11,409 bases of DNA from JBDRNE01 sp043812935 (GTDB lineage Bacteria > Omnitrophota > Gorgyraeia > Tantalellales > Tantalellaceae): contig JBDRLO010000065.1 in NCBI GenBank assembly GCA_043812935.1, positions 1 through 11,409 of the forward strand, in the 5' to 3' direction. Of the stretch, positions 1 through 6,867 are shown piece after piece. How positions within the stretch are numbered: position 1 is the stretch's first letter; each line of letters opens with the position of its first letter. The position numbers and the translations under genes were made by a program. Below the pieces are notes generated by a model. It made no database searches, was not told the origin of the DNA, and was given only the letters and a program-made list of their open reading frames with translations.

Positions 1-795
1 GCGGCAGGGTTTATCGTAAAATGGATAGGATATATGTGGGGGTTTTATCTTGATAGCCTGAGCTATTTTGTGTCCGCGGTATTAATAGCAATTATTACGC
101 CCAGAGAGAAAATAAAAGATATGAAAAAAGATATTCAAAAAACAAAGGAAATCATAGAAAAATCTATCCGCCGAAATGTTTGGAATGAGATTGGCGAAGG
201 ATTTAAATATATGTTTAAGAAAGATACGATGAAAGTAGTAACAAGCGCTTTGTTCTTACTTATGGCTGGCACAGGATCTATTTTTTGTATAATAATTGTT
301 TTTATACAACAAGCGTTTGGGTCTATTACGGATGTTTTGGGTTCATTTGGAGTGTTTCTTGGAGTTGGGCTTTTTGGAGGCACTATATTGTTTGGCAAAT
401 ATGGTCAAAAACTTTCCCAAATAAGCACTATTTTTGTATGCTTTACGCTAAGCGGAGCGCTTATCAGCCTTTTTGCTTTTTATGCCGGACAGAAACCTAT
501 TTTTGTCATAGGAGCGGGACTAATAATGATGGTAGGTATGGCTGCTGCTCCAATATTTACCTGCACAAATACATTGATACATGTGCTTATCCCTGATAAT
601 GTTAGAGGAAGAATTTTTAGCTCAATAGAGGCTCTTATGCATTTGGCTTTTTTGGTGTGTATGTTTATCACCGCGTATATTTCCAAATATATAAATAACG
701 GAACAATACTTTTAATAAGTGGAATAATTTTTGCTGCGGCAGGAATTGTCGGACAAATAATATCACAAAAAAAACTTTATTTGATCAAAGATTAA
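1..795 (+). CDS. MFS efflux transporter, C-terminal part (5' end outside window)
   Basis: The frame is open from base 1, so the gene begins upstream and only its last 264 codons are visible; the first visible ATG (base 34) lies inside a membrane segment and is not the true start. The protein is very hydrophobic. One membrane segment covers about residues 15-32, a charged lysine-rich loop follows (33-77), and several more membrane segments run to the end. This is what the central loop and second half of a 12-helix major facilitator transporter look like. The segment around FYLDSLSYFVSA and the cytoplasmic R202-G203-R204 motif (DNVRGRIFSS) match the MFS_3 / macrolide-efflux-like group, which exports drugs or small metabolites by proton antiport. 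Substrate cannot be told from this part. It ends in a lysine-rich tail and stops 4 bases before the stop of a convergent minus-strand gene. Confidence 0.82.
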   Translation, partial: AAGFIVKWIGYMWGFYLDSLSYFVSAVLIAIITPREKIKDMKKDIQKTKEIIEKSIRRNVWNEIGEGFKYMFKKDTMKVVTSALFLLMAGTGSIFCIIIVFIQQAFGSITDVLGSFGVFLGVGLFGGTILFGKYGQKLSQISTIFVCFTLSGALISLFAFYAGQKPIFVIGAGLIMMVGMAAAPIFTCTNTLIHVLIPDNVRGRIFSSIEALMHLAFLVCMFITAYISKYINNGTILLISGIIFAAAGIVGQIISQKKLYLIKD

Positions 796-799
796 AGAT

Positions 800-967
800 T
801 TACTTTTTTTTCAATTTATTTGTAAGAGCCTCATGGCATAATTGATAAAAAGTGCACACAGGACAACAAATGTTTTCCAGATTCTTTTCCCCTCTGTGCC
901 ACTTGGTCTCACATGTCCAGTAGCTTGTGCATTTTTCACAACAGTTAAGTTTTTTGTTTTTAGGCAT
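800..967 (-). CDS. Small cysteine-rich protein with duplicated CCxxC-x5-C motif (function unknown)
   Basis: A 55-residue protein, begins MPKNKKLNCCEKC and ends in KLKKK. It has eight cysteines in two copies of one pattern: CCEKCTSYWTC (residues 9-19) and CCPVCTFYQLC (35-45). Both copies fit CCxxCTxYxxC, which points to an internal duplication and to metal binding (zinc or an iron-sulfur cluster); histidines at 24 and 46 could add ligands. The linker is charged and the tail is lysine-rich. A TAA lies in frame six codons before the ATG, so the start at 967 is well fixed. The Shine-Dalgarno match is weak (AGAAAG), but a TTGAAA/TATAAT promoter lies at the right distance upstream. I do not recognise a named family. 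A role as a small zinc-ribbon regulator or a metal- or redox-sensing protein is conjecture. Being short, it would be missed by a 60-codon cut-off. Confidence 0.72.
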   Translation of the reverse strand: MPKNKKLNCCEKCTSYWTCETKWHRGEKNLENICCPVCTFYQLCHEALTNKLKKK

Positions 968-1006
968 GGGTTTCTGCTTTCTTTAGGATGAAAAACCAGT
1001 GACATA

Positions 1007-1035
1007 ATTATATAATGAAATTTTTTTTATTTCAA
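1007..1035 (-). promoter_or_regulatory. Promoter for the cysteine-rich small protein
   Basis: On the minus strand, TTGAAA (1035-1030), a 17-base A/T-rich spacer and a perfect TATAAT (1012-1007). Predicted transcription start is near base 1000, giving a leader of about 33 bases before the ATG at 967. It is divergent from the rnf promoter about 110 bases away. The spacer contains an eight-A run, which may bend the DNA. Confidence 0.68.
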
Positions 1036-1142
1036 CTTAGAAATAAAAATACACTGAAACCAATACCGGATCAAAACGAAAAATATTTTAAAAAAGGAAG
1101 CAGGGGAATAGCAAAAAGTAGGATTAAGTGTGCTGATACAGA

Positions 1143-1170
1143 TTGACAAACAAAGATCAATATGTATAAT
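1143..1170 (+). promoter_or_regulatory. Promoter of the rnf operon
   Basis: Perfect TTGACA (1143-1148) and perfect TATAAT (1165-1170) separated by 16 bases. Transcription should start near 1176-1178, at or just after a run of six G (1171-1176), leaving a leader of about 35 bases before rnfC. No riboswitch-sized leader is present, so any control of rnf would act at this promoter. The Shine-Dalgarno for rnfC is AAGG at 1201-1204, 7 bases before the ATG. Between this promoter and the divergent one (1036-1142) I saw no gene or clear operator. Confidence 0.8.
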
Positions 1171-1211
1171 GGGGGGCAGATCGGGGTATAGGAAGTTCAG
1201 AAGGCAAAATT

Positions 1212-2540
1212 ATGAAAATATTGACGTTTAAAGGGGGAATACACCCCACATATCATAAGGATATAAGTATAGGACAGCCGTTGAGGGAATTATGTCTTCC
1301 GCAAATAGCTGTTGTGCCGTTATGTCAGCATATAGGAGCGCCTAATAATCCCATTGTTAAAAAAGGAGATTATGTTGAGGAAGGGCAGAGAATAGGAGAG
1401 AGTCAAAGTTTTATATCAAGCCCGGTGCATTCTCCGGTTTATGGGAAAGTTCTTGATGTGAAAAAAGCATTTCATCCTGGGTTTGGCCCGATAGAATCTG
1501 TTTTTATTGAACGGGATAAAGATAAACCGTCCATACAGTATAACAAAAAAAGTATCGGCGCTCTTTCTTCAAGCGATATTCTCCACAAAATTAAGACCGC
1601 GGGTATTGTTGGCATGGGCGGGGCGGCTTTCCCTACGCATGTAAAACTTAGTGTCCCGGCAGGCAAAAAAATAGAGACATTAATAATAAACGGCGCGGAA
1701 TGCGAACCATATCTTACTTGTGATCATGTTCTAATGACCCGTAGGGCGGAGGATGTCCTGGAAGGCATAGAAATTATAGATACCATTATAAATCCCTCAG
1801 AAATATATATAGCCGTTGAAGATAACAAAAAATCCGCGTTTTTTAATTTTAAAAAACTAGTTGGCCGGGATAACCGGGAATTTTCAAAAAAAATAAAAAT
1901 AGTATTACTCGAAACAAAGTATCCGCAGGGCGGAGAAAAACAACTGATAAAGGCGATTTCGAAAAAGGAAGTCCCCCCCGGAAAGCTACCGTTGGATATT
2001 GGATTTTTAGTACAAAACGTAGGAACAGTATGCGCGGTATATGAAGCTGTTTGTTTGGATAAACCTTTGATTGAAAGAATAGTTACGCTTTCTGGAGATT
2101 GTTTGGATAAGCCCGGCAATTATACAGTAAGAGTGGGAACAACTATTAACGATATTTTAGAGATATACGGGATAAATTTGATAAAAGCACCAAAAAAAAT
2201 TATTATAGGCGGGCCCATGATGGGGTTTTCACAGCCGTTTTTGGACGCGCCTGTTCTTAAAAGTACATCCGGTATTTTATTTTTATCGGAAAACTCTGCA
2301 AAAATTTATCAGGAAAGCGTTTGTATAAAATGCGCAAAATGTGTAGATGCCTGTCCGGTTAATTTGGTTCCGACGGAAATAATGAAAAACGTGAAAAAAG
2401 AATATTGGGATAAAGCAGAAAAATTATTCGTTACCGATTGTATGGAATGCGGTGCGTGTGTGTATTCCTGTCCGGCACGGATCCCATTAGTACAGTACAT
2501 TAAACAGGGGAAAACGGCTGTTTTACGAAAGAAGCCTTAG
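1212..2540 (+). CDS. rnfC: Rnf complex subunit RnfC (NADH-binding iron-sulfur flavoprotein)
   Basis: RnfC is the peripheral cytoplasmic subunit of the ferredoxin:NAD+ oxidoreductase that exchanges electrons with NAD(H). The 442-residue protein has the family order. It starts with FKGGIHP and a biotinyl-like barrel region (KKGDYVEEGQRIGE, SSPVHSPVYGKV). Then comes the flavin/NADH-binding Rossmann-type part (GIVGMGGAAFPTHVKLS and INGAECEPYLTCDH) and an SLBB-like stretch around VGTTINDILEIYG. Two [4Fe-4S] motifs close the protein: C371-x2-C374-x2-C377-x3-C381P and C410-x2-C413-x2-C416-x3-C420P. The length is normal for short bacterial RnfC forms without the long alanine/lysine-rich tail of proteobacteria. 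It is the first gene of the rnfCDGEAB order common in anaerobes. Its stop is directly followed by the rnfD ATG, which suggests translational coupling. Confidence 0.96.
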   Translation: MKILTFKGGIHPTYHKDISIGQPLRELCLPQIAVVPLCQHIGAPNNPIVKKGDYVEEGQRIGESQSFISSPVHSPVYGKVLDVKKAFHPGFGPIESVFIERDKDKPSIQYNKKSIGALSSSDILHKIKTAGIVGMGGAAFPTHVKLSVPAGKKIETLIINGAECEPYLTCDHVLMTRRAEDVLEGIEIIDTIINPSEIYIAVEDNKKSAFFNFKKLVGRDNREFSKKIKIVLLETKYPQGGEKQLIKAISKKEVPPGKLPLDIGFLVQNVGTVCAVYEAVCLDKPLIERIVTLSGDCLDKPGNYTVRVGTTINDILEIYGINLIKAPKKIIIGGPMMGFSQPFLDAPVLKSTSGILFLSENSAKIYQESVCIKCAKCVDACPVNLVPTEIMKNVKKEYWDKAEKLFVTDCMECGACVYSCPARIPLVQYIKQGKTAVLRKKP

Positions 2541-3494
2541 ATGAATTCAGAAAGACTTACAATAAATGTGTCGCCGCATATCTTTGCGCCTATGGATACG
2601 ACATCTATGATGAAGAGTGTTTTGAAATCCTTAATCCCGGCAGTTATTGCCAGCCTTTATTTTTTTCGATGGCAGGCTTTTTTTGTTATGACGAGCTGTA
2701 TATTAGGATGTGTCATAACGGAATACGCGATACAAAAGCTTTCTAAAAAAGAAGTACAGCTCAAAAATTACAGCGCGGTTTTAACCGGACTTTTATTGGC
2801 AATGGTACTGCCCCCGGCAATTCCCTTATGGATGTCCTTTTTAGGCGGAGTTTTTGCCGTTAGTCTGGGAAAAGAAGTTTTTGGCGGATTAGGCCACAAC
2901 ATTTTTAACCCGGCATTATTGGCGAGAGCTTTTCTTATGGCAGCTTTTCCAGTGGTTCTTACAACCTGGACAAACCCTATCACGTTAGATGCCGTTACAA
3001 CGGCAACTCCTTTAGGCCTTGCAAAATTTGACCATATTATAACTCCTTACATGAGTTTATTTTTGGGTAATATAGGCGGATCCATAGGCGAAACTTCGGC
3101 ATTGGCTCTTATCCTAGGAGGAATATACCTTTTACTCAAAAAAATAATAGATTATAGGATTCCTTCGGCATATATCGGAACAGTTATTCTTTTTTCGGCT
3201 TTTTCATATATGATCGCCCCGGATAAGTTTTCTCCGCCGCTATTTAATATACTTGCGGGCGGACTTCTTCTCGGAGCATTGTTTATGGCTACGGATCCCG
3301 TAACGTCGCCGGTAACCTCCAAAGGCAGATGGGTTTTTGGAGCAGGATGCGGATTGATAACAATGATAATAAGGATATGGGGAGGGCTTCCGGAAGGGGT
3401 AATGTATTCTATTCTTTTGATGAACGCGGTAACGCCTTTGATTAACAAAATAGCGCGTCCAAAAAGGTTCGGAGCAGTAAATGGCAAAAAATAA
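2541..3494 (+). CDS. rnfD: Rnf complex subunit RnfD (membrane flavoprotein)
   Basis: RnfD is an integral membrane subunit that carries covalently bound FMN and takes part in electron transfer coupled to ion movement. The 317-residue protein has many hydrophobic helices. It contains the family motif DAVTTATPL at residues 150-158, where T156 is the likely phosphoester-linked FMN threonine by analogy with characterised RnfD and NqrB. Other family landmarks are GLGHNIFNPALLARA and the C-terminal ATDPVTSPVT segment. The N-terminus (SPHIFAPMDTTSMM) fits the usual SPH start of the family. The ATG follows the rnfC stop with no gap and the ribosome-binding match is weak, so coupled translation is likely. 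Its last 14 bases overlap rnfG in another frame. Confidence 0.96.
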   Translation: MNSERLTINVSPHIFAPMDTTSMMKSVLKSLIPAVIASLYFFRWQAFFVMTSCILGCVITEYAIQKLSKKEVQLKNYSAVLTGLLLAMVLPPAIPLWMSFLGGVFAVSLGKEVFGGLGHNIFNPALLARAFLMAAFPVVLTTWTNPITLDAVTTATPLGLAKFDHIITPYMSLFLGNIGGSIGETSALALILGGIYLLLKKIIDYRIPSAYIGTVILFSAFSYMIAPDKFSPPLFNILAGGLLLGALFMATDPVTSPVTSKGRWVFGAGCGLITMIIRIWGGLPEGVMYSILLMNAVTPLINKIARPKRFGAVNGKK

Positions 3495-4056
3495 AGTAAC
3501 TTTAATTTTTCAAAATAGTGTTTTTAAAATGATTTTTTCTTTAGCCATTGTCGGCATTTTTTCCGGAGCAGTTTTAGTTTTTGTCTATAATTATGCTATG
3601 CCGAAGATAAAAATAAACGTTAAATCAGAAACAGAAAAAGCCATAAAAAACATTTTCCCAAAAGTAGATAAAATTAAAAAGATGAAAGACGAAGTTTTTC
3701 AGGTTATGGACAGCCGGGATAAACTTTTAGGATATGCTTTTATTGCTGAAGGGAATGGGTACCAAGGGGCTATTCAACTGATAGTCGGAGTTGATCCTGA
3801 TATATCTAAAATAAATGGTATGGAAGTTTTAGAATCCCAGGAAACCCCGGGATTAGGAGCTGAAATTGCCGGGAAAGATTTCCGAAAACAGTTTGAGGGG
3901 CTTTCCATAGCGCAGGATATAGAATATGTAAAAAACCAGAAACCCCAGAAGCCAAATCAGATTGAAGCTATTACGGGTGCTACAATTTCTTCCCGGGCCG
4001 TTGTGAATATTATAAATAAGACGGTAGATGCCGTGCGGAAAGAAATAAAAGGATAA
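3481..4056 (+). CDS. rnfG: Rnf complex subunit RnfG (FMN-binding, membrane anchored)
   Basis: RnfG carries a covalent FMN on the outer side of the membrane and relays electrons within the complex. The 191-residue protein has one N-terminal membrane helix at about residues 17-37, followed by an FMN_bind domain. That domain shows the characteristic GYQGAIQLIVGVDPD strand, the SQETPGLGAEI segment and the attachment motif TGATISS; T168 is the expected FMN threonine. The ATG lies inside the end of rnfD (14-base overlap), with a GGAG Shine-Dalgarno (3471-3474) six bases upstream in the rnfD coding sequence. rnfE begins 8 bases after the stop. Confidence 0.96.
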   Translation: MAKNKVTLIFQNSVFKMIFSLAIVGIFSGAVLVFVYNYAMPKIKINVKSETEKAIKNIFPKVDKIKKMKDEVFQVMDSRDKLLGYAFIAEGNGYQGAIQLIVGVDPDISKINGMEVLESQETPGLGAEIAGKDFRKQFEGLSIAQDIEYVKNQKPQKPNQIEAITGATISSRAVVNIINKTVDAVRKEIKG

Positions 4057-4063
4057 AGGCCTA

Positions 4064-4675
4064 ATGATAAAAGATTTTGTAAAAGGATTATGGAGGGAAA
4101 ACCCTGTGTTTGTACAGGTGTTGGGTATGTGTCCGACCCTCGCTGTAACTACAAAGGCGCTTTTCGGCCTTTCGATGGGAATGGCAACTACGTTTGTAGT
4201 GGTTTCTTCAAGTATGGTAATTGCCGCGATTCGGAAATTTGTCCCGGAGCAAGTCAGGATTCCAATATTTACCGTTATTATTGCGACATTTGTTACAGCG
4301 GCTGATTATTTTTTAAAAGCAAACTTTTTTCAAATAAGTAAAGCGCTGGGGCCATATGTGCCTCTTATTGTGGTAAACTGCATCATATTAGGCAGGGCAG
4401 AAGCGTTTGCGTCTAAAAATGGGATTAGACGGTCTATCCTGGATGCTTTGGGAATGGGCATTGGATTTACTGGGGCGCTTATTATTTTAGGTTCCGTAAG
4501 AGAAATTCTTGGCGCGGGAACTATTTTCGGTGTGCGTATAATGGGAGAGCATTTTACTAATTGGATAGTAATGGTGCTTCCTGCAGGTGCGTTTATAACG
4601 TTAGGTCTTTTAGTCGGGCTGTTTAACGTGGCAGACAAAAAAATCAAAGATAAAAGACAGCGAGTTAAAGGGTAA
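4064..4675 (+). CDS. rnfE: Rnf complex subunit RnfE (membrane subunit)
   Basis: RnfE is one of two homologous membrane subunits (with RnfA) that form the core through which electrons cross the membrane. The 203-residue protein begins with the family signature NPVFVQVLGMCPTLAVT and has about six membrane helices. Two conserved cysteines are visible, C23 in LGMCPT and C106 in VVNCIILGRAEAFA. In the homologous NqrD/NqrE pair such cysteines from both subunits ligate a membrane-embedded iron or [2Fe-2S] centre, so the same is expected here together with RnfA. The AAAGG (4055-4059) before the ATG overlaps the end of rnfG. The lysine- and arginine-rich tail is cytoplasmic. rnfA starts 7 bases after the stop. 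Confidence 0.96.
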   Translation: MIKDFVKGLWRENPVFVQVLGMCPTLAVTTKALFGLSMGMATTFVVVSSSMVIAAIRKFVPEQVRIPIFTVIIATFVTAADYFLKANFFQISKALGPYVPLIVVNCIILGRAEAFASKNGIRRSILDALGMGIGFTGALIILGSVREILGAGTIFGVRIMGEHFTNWIVMVLPAGAFITLGLLVGLFNVADKKIKDKRQRVKG

Positions 4676-4681
4676 AGCAAA

Positions 4682-5263
4682 ATGGAACAACTTATACTTA
4701 TATTTATAGCCGCCAGTATTACTAATAATTTTGTGCTTACTTATTTTTTAGGTATATGTCCGTTTATAGGCGTATCAAACAAAATTGAAAGCGCTGTTGG
4801 CTTGGGGATAGCTACGACTTTTGTTATGACTATGGCTGCGACTGTTACCTGGCTTATATATCATTATATTTTGGTTCCTTTTAACCTGGCTTTTCTGCAG
4901 TATGTAACATTTATAATTGTAATCGCGAGTTTTGTACAGTTTGTGGAAATGTTTATAAGAAAAGTATCTCCGGCGCTTTATAAAGCATTAGGTATATTTT
5001 TGCCTCTTATAACAACAAATTGTGCTATTCTAGGGCTTACGCTTTTTATGGTTTTGAGAAACTATCATTTTTTAGAATCAGTTATTTTTGGGCTTGGTGC
5101 GGGTGTAGGGTTTACTTTAGCTTTGGTTATTATGGCAGGCATCAGGGAAGACCTTGAGTTCGCGGAAATTCCTAAACCTTTAAAAGGCGCAGGAATAACA
5201 CTTATTATCGCGGGAATGCTGGCGCTTGCGTTTATGGGGTTTGGCGGAATTATAAGCGGATAA
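4682..5263 (+). CDS. rnfA: Rnf complex subunit RnfA (membrane subunit)
   Basis: RnfA is the partner of RnfE in the membrane core of the Rnf complex. The 193-residue protein has about six membrane helices and the family motifs NNFVLTYFLGICPFIGVS near the N-terminus and TTNCAILG mid-protein. C26 and C114 are the expected cysteines for the shared intramembrane iron-sulfur centre with RnfE. The C-terminal GIREDLEFAEIPKPLKG is also typical. AAAGGG (4667-4672) lies nine bases before the ATG. Unlike the preceding junctions, the next gene (rnfB) is 135 bases away, and the gap holds a direct repeat and a mini-ORF. Confidence 0.96.
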   Translation: MEQLILIFIAASITNNFVLTYFLGICPFIGVSNKIESAVGLGIATTFVMTMAATVTWLIYHYILVPFNLAFLQYVTFIIVIASFVQFVEMFIRKVSPALYKALGIFLPLITTNCAILGLTLFMVLRNYHFLESVIFGLGAGVGFTLALVIMAGIREDLEFAEIPKPLKGAGITLIIAGMLALAFMGFGGIISG

Positions 5264-5270
5264 GAGTGTT

Positions 5271-5298
5271 GCACGTTACAGGTCGCACGCTGCAGGTT
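5271..5298 (+). repeat. Imperfect 14-base direct repeat between rnfA and rnfB
   Basis: Two adjacent copies, GCACGTTACAGGTC (5271-5284) and GCACGCTGCAGGTT (5285-5298), differ at three positions. It lies directly after rnfA in the only long gap of the operon and is more GC-rich than its surroundings. It could be part of a dispersed intergenic repeat family or a regulatory site; the window has no other copy that would decide this. Confidence 0.6.
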
Positions 5299-5358
5299 TA
5301 TATTTTGTGTGTAAAACGTGAAACGATAATACAAATAAAACGAAGGAAAGACAATTTA

Positions 5359-5406
5359 ATGTGTAGCAGGATCTTACGTTCGCTTCTCAACAAATATTAT
5401 GAATAA
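5359..5406 (+). CDS. Possible 15-codon leader peptide coupled to rnfB
   Basis: The short frame MCSRILRSLLNKYYE has a good Shine-Dalgarno (AAGGAAAG, 5343-5350) eight bases before its ATG. Its TAA (5404-5406) lies just inside rnfB, so the two frames overlap by 8 bases (5399-5406). rnfB itself has no recognisable Shine-Dalgarno (CTCAACAAATATT precedes its ATG). Ribosomes finishing this frame would sit on the rnfB start and could reinitiate. The peptide composition is not informative; the role, if any, would be translational coupling. It may also be coincidence. Confidence 0.35.
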   Translation: MCSRILRSLLNKYYE

Positions 5407-6220
5407 TTTAATGATAGCATCAATTCTTAGCATGGCAGGGCTGGCAATTTTTTTTGCTTCAGTGCTTGCATTTGCTGATAAAAAACTAAAAGTAGAAGAT
5501 AATCCCGAAGTTGATGAAATAAACCATCTATTGCCAGGGGTAAATTGCGGCGCATGCGGATTTTTAAGTTGCCACGATTTTGCGGAACACATAGTAACAG
5601 AAGGAGCAAACCCGCTGTTATGCAAGGTGATAAGCGAAGAAGTTAGAGAGAAACTTTTAGAAATAACGGGGAGTGAAGAAGTAACGCAATGCCGGCAAAT
5701 AGCAATTGTACATTGCGCCGCTAAAACAGAAAATAAAAAACCAATAGCTGATTATGCGGGCATAAAAACTTGCGGAGCCGCGAATCTTATTTTCGGCGCG
5801 GGAATAAGCTGTCAATATGGATGCATGGGGTTTGGGGATTGTATACAAGTATGTCCTTTTGATGCGATACATATGGAAGACGGACTTCCGAAGGTTGATA
5901 TAGATAAGTGTACAGGATGCGGTAAATGTTCCGCAATTTGTCCCCGGCAGGTTATAAGCATACAGGATAAACCGTTTGAAAATTTGTTTTACGTTGCATG
6001 TAAATCTTCTGATACCATGATGAGGACAAGGCAGATTTGTTCAGTAGGATGTATTGCGTGCGGTATATGTGAAAAATTGTCGCAGGAAGGATATTTTAAA
6101 ATTCAAAATAATTTGTCCTATCCGGATTATTCCAAGCAGAACAAACCCGAAGAAGTTGAAAAACTAAGGGCAAAATGCCCGACAAAAGTGATAAAATCAG
6201 TTAGCCAGTTAGCCGGGTAG
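5399..6220 (+). CDS. rnfB: Rnf complex subunit RnfB (polyferredoxin, ferredoxin-oxidising)
   Basis: RnfB accepts electrons from reduced ferredoxin and passes them into the complex. The 273-residue protein has an N-terminal membrane helix (about residues 4-26). A CGxCG-type cluster domain follows (C50, C53, C58 and C75, in VNCGACGFLSC...LLC). Then comes a double [4Fe-4S] ferredoxin domain with C138-x3-C142-x5-C148-x3-C152P and C171-x2-C174-x2-C177-x3-C181P. The C-terminal extension found in RnfB of many anaerobes is present but eroded. C201, C214, C218, C221 and C224 remain, but the expected next cysteine is S228. Of the last cluster motif (normally KCxxCGxC...CPTK) only C260 in KCPTKV survives. 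This start was chosen because MNNLMIASILS leads directly into the membrane helix; it lacks a Shine-Dalgarno and may depend on the mini-ORF just upstream. Confidence 0.94.
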   Translation: MNNLMIASILSMAGLAIFFASVLAFADKKLKVEDNPEVDEINHLLPGVNCGACGFLSCHDFAEHIVTEGANPLLCKVISEEVREKLLEITGSEEVTQCRQIAIVHCAAKTENKKPIADYAGIKTCGAANLIFGAGISCQYGCMGFGDCIQVCPFDAIHMEDGLPKVDIDKCTGCGKCSAICPRQVISIQDKPFENLFYVACKSSDTMMRTRQICSVGCIACGICEKLSQEGYFKIQNNLSYPDYSKQNKPEEVEKLRAKCPTKVIKSVSQLAG

Positions 6221-6229
6221 CCGGTTATT
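6198..6229 (+). repeat. 8-base tandem repeat across the rnfB stop codon
   Basis: Four consecutive 8-base units, CAGTTAGC, CAGTTAGC, CGGGTAGC, CGGTTATT. The first two are identical and the later two diverge. The TAG stop of rnfB lies in unit three, so the last residues of RnfB (SVSQLAG) are encoded by the repeat, which runs into the 21-base gap before purN. Units of this kind expand and contract by slippage. Confidence 0.6.
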
Positions 6230-6241
6230 TGGAGATGAATA

Positions 6242-6850
6242 ATGAAGATTGCCGTATTAGTTTCAGGAAACGGAAGTAATTTGCAGGCGCTTATTGACGC
6301 TGAAAAAAGCGGCAGTTTAGCCGGCGGGGAAATCGTGGTTGTAATAAGTGACAATCCTGATGCATTTGCTTTGACGCGCGCTAAAAAAGCAGGTATTGAA
6401 TCCATTGTTTTGGAAAAACAGGATTTTAAATCACGGGAAGAATTTGACAAAGAACTGGTGCGTAAATTAAAAGACAGAAAAATTGAATTAATAGTTCTTG
6501 CCGGGTTTATGAGAATCTTGACGGATACTTTTATCGAAGAATACAAAAACCGGATACTGAATATACATCCGGCGCTTTTGCCGTCATTTAAAGGGACACA
6601 AGGCATAAAAGACGCTTTTAAGAGTGGCGTAAAAATAACCGGAGTAACGGTTCATTTTGTGGAAAAAGAAGTCGATGGAGGGCCTATAATTCTTCAGTCA
6701 AATGTTTGTATTGACGGACAAGACACAGAAGAATCTTTGGAGGAAAAGATACATATCGAGGAACACAAACTATATCCGGTAGCTGTAAGGCTTTTTGTGG
6801 AAGGAAAACTCAAAATCGAAGGATGCAAAGTTAAAATAATGGAAGGATAA
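6242..6850 (+). CDS. purN: Phosphoribosylglycinamide formyltransferase PurN
   Basis: PurN transfers a formyl group from 10-formyl-tetrahydrofolate to GAR, the third step of de novo purine synthesis, in the cytoplasm. The 202-residue protein starts with the phosphoribosyl-binding strand and loop (VLVSGNGSNLQAL), then has the GFMRIL loop and the folate-site signature NIHPALLPSFKG. The catalytic triad is visible as N107, H109 and D145 (in EKEVDGGPI), matching N106, H108 and D144 of the E. coli enzyme. GGAG (6231-6234) precedes the ATG by 7 bases. The gene lies 21 bases after rnfB and 17 bases before eno, so it is probably cotranscribed with both; the purine and Rnf functions are otherwise unrelated. 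Confidence 0.95.
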   Translation: MKIAVLVSGNGSNLQALIDAEKSGSLAGGEIVVVISDNPDAFALTRAKKAGIESIVLEKQDFKSREEFDKELVRKLKDRKIELIVLAGFMRILTDTFIEEYKNRILNIHPALLPSFKGTQGIKDAFKSGVKITGVTVHFVEKEVDGGPIILQSNVCIDGQDTEESLEEKIHIEEHKLYPVAVRLFVEGKLKIEGCKVKIMEG

Positions 6851-6867
6851 AAGAAAGGAACAAAATA

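Noticed and set aside
811..1005. A 64-codon minus-strand frame that overlaps the cysteine-rich small protein in another frame.
   Set aside because: Its composition has no family features, its start lies at or upstream of the predicted transcription start (about base 1000), and the overlapping 55-codon frame has the ordered, duplicated cysteine motif.
1171..1190. G-rich start of the rnf leader (six G, then four G), considered as a G-quadruplex.
   Set aside because: Only two G runs of useful length are present, too few for a stable intramolecular quadruplex.
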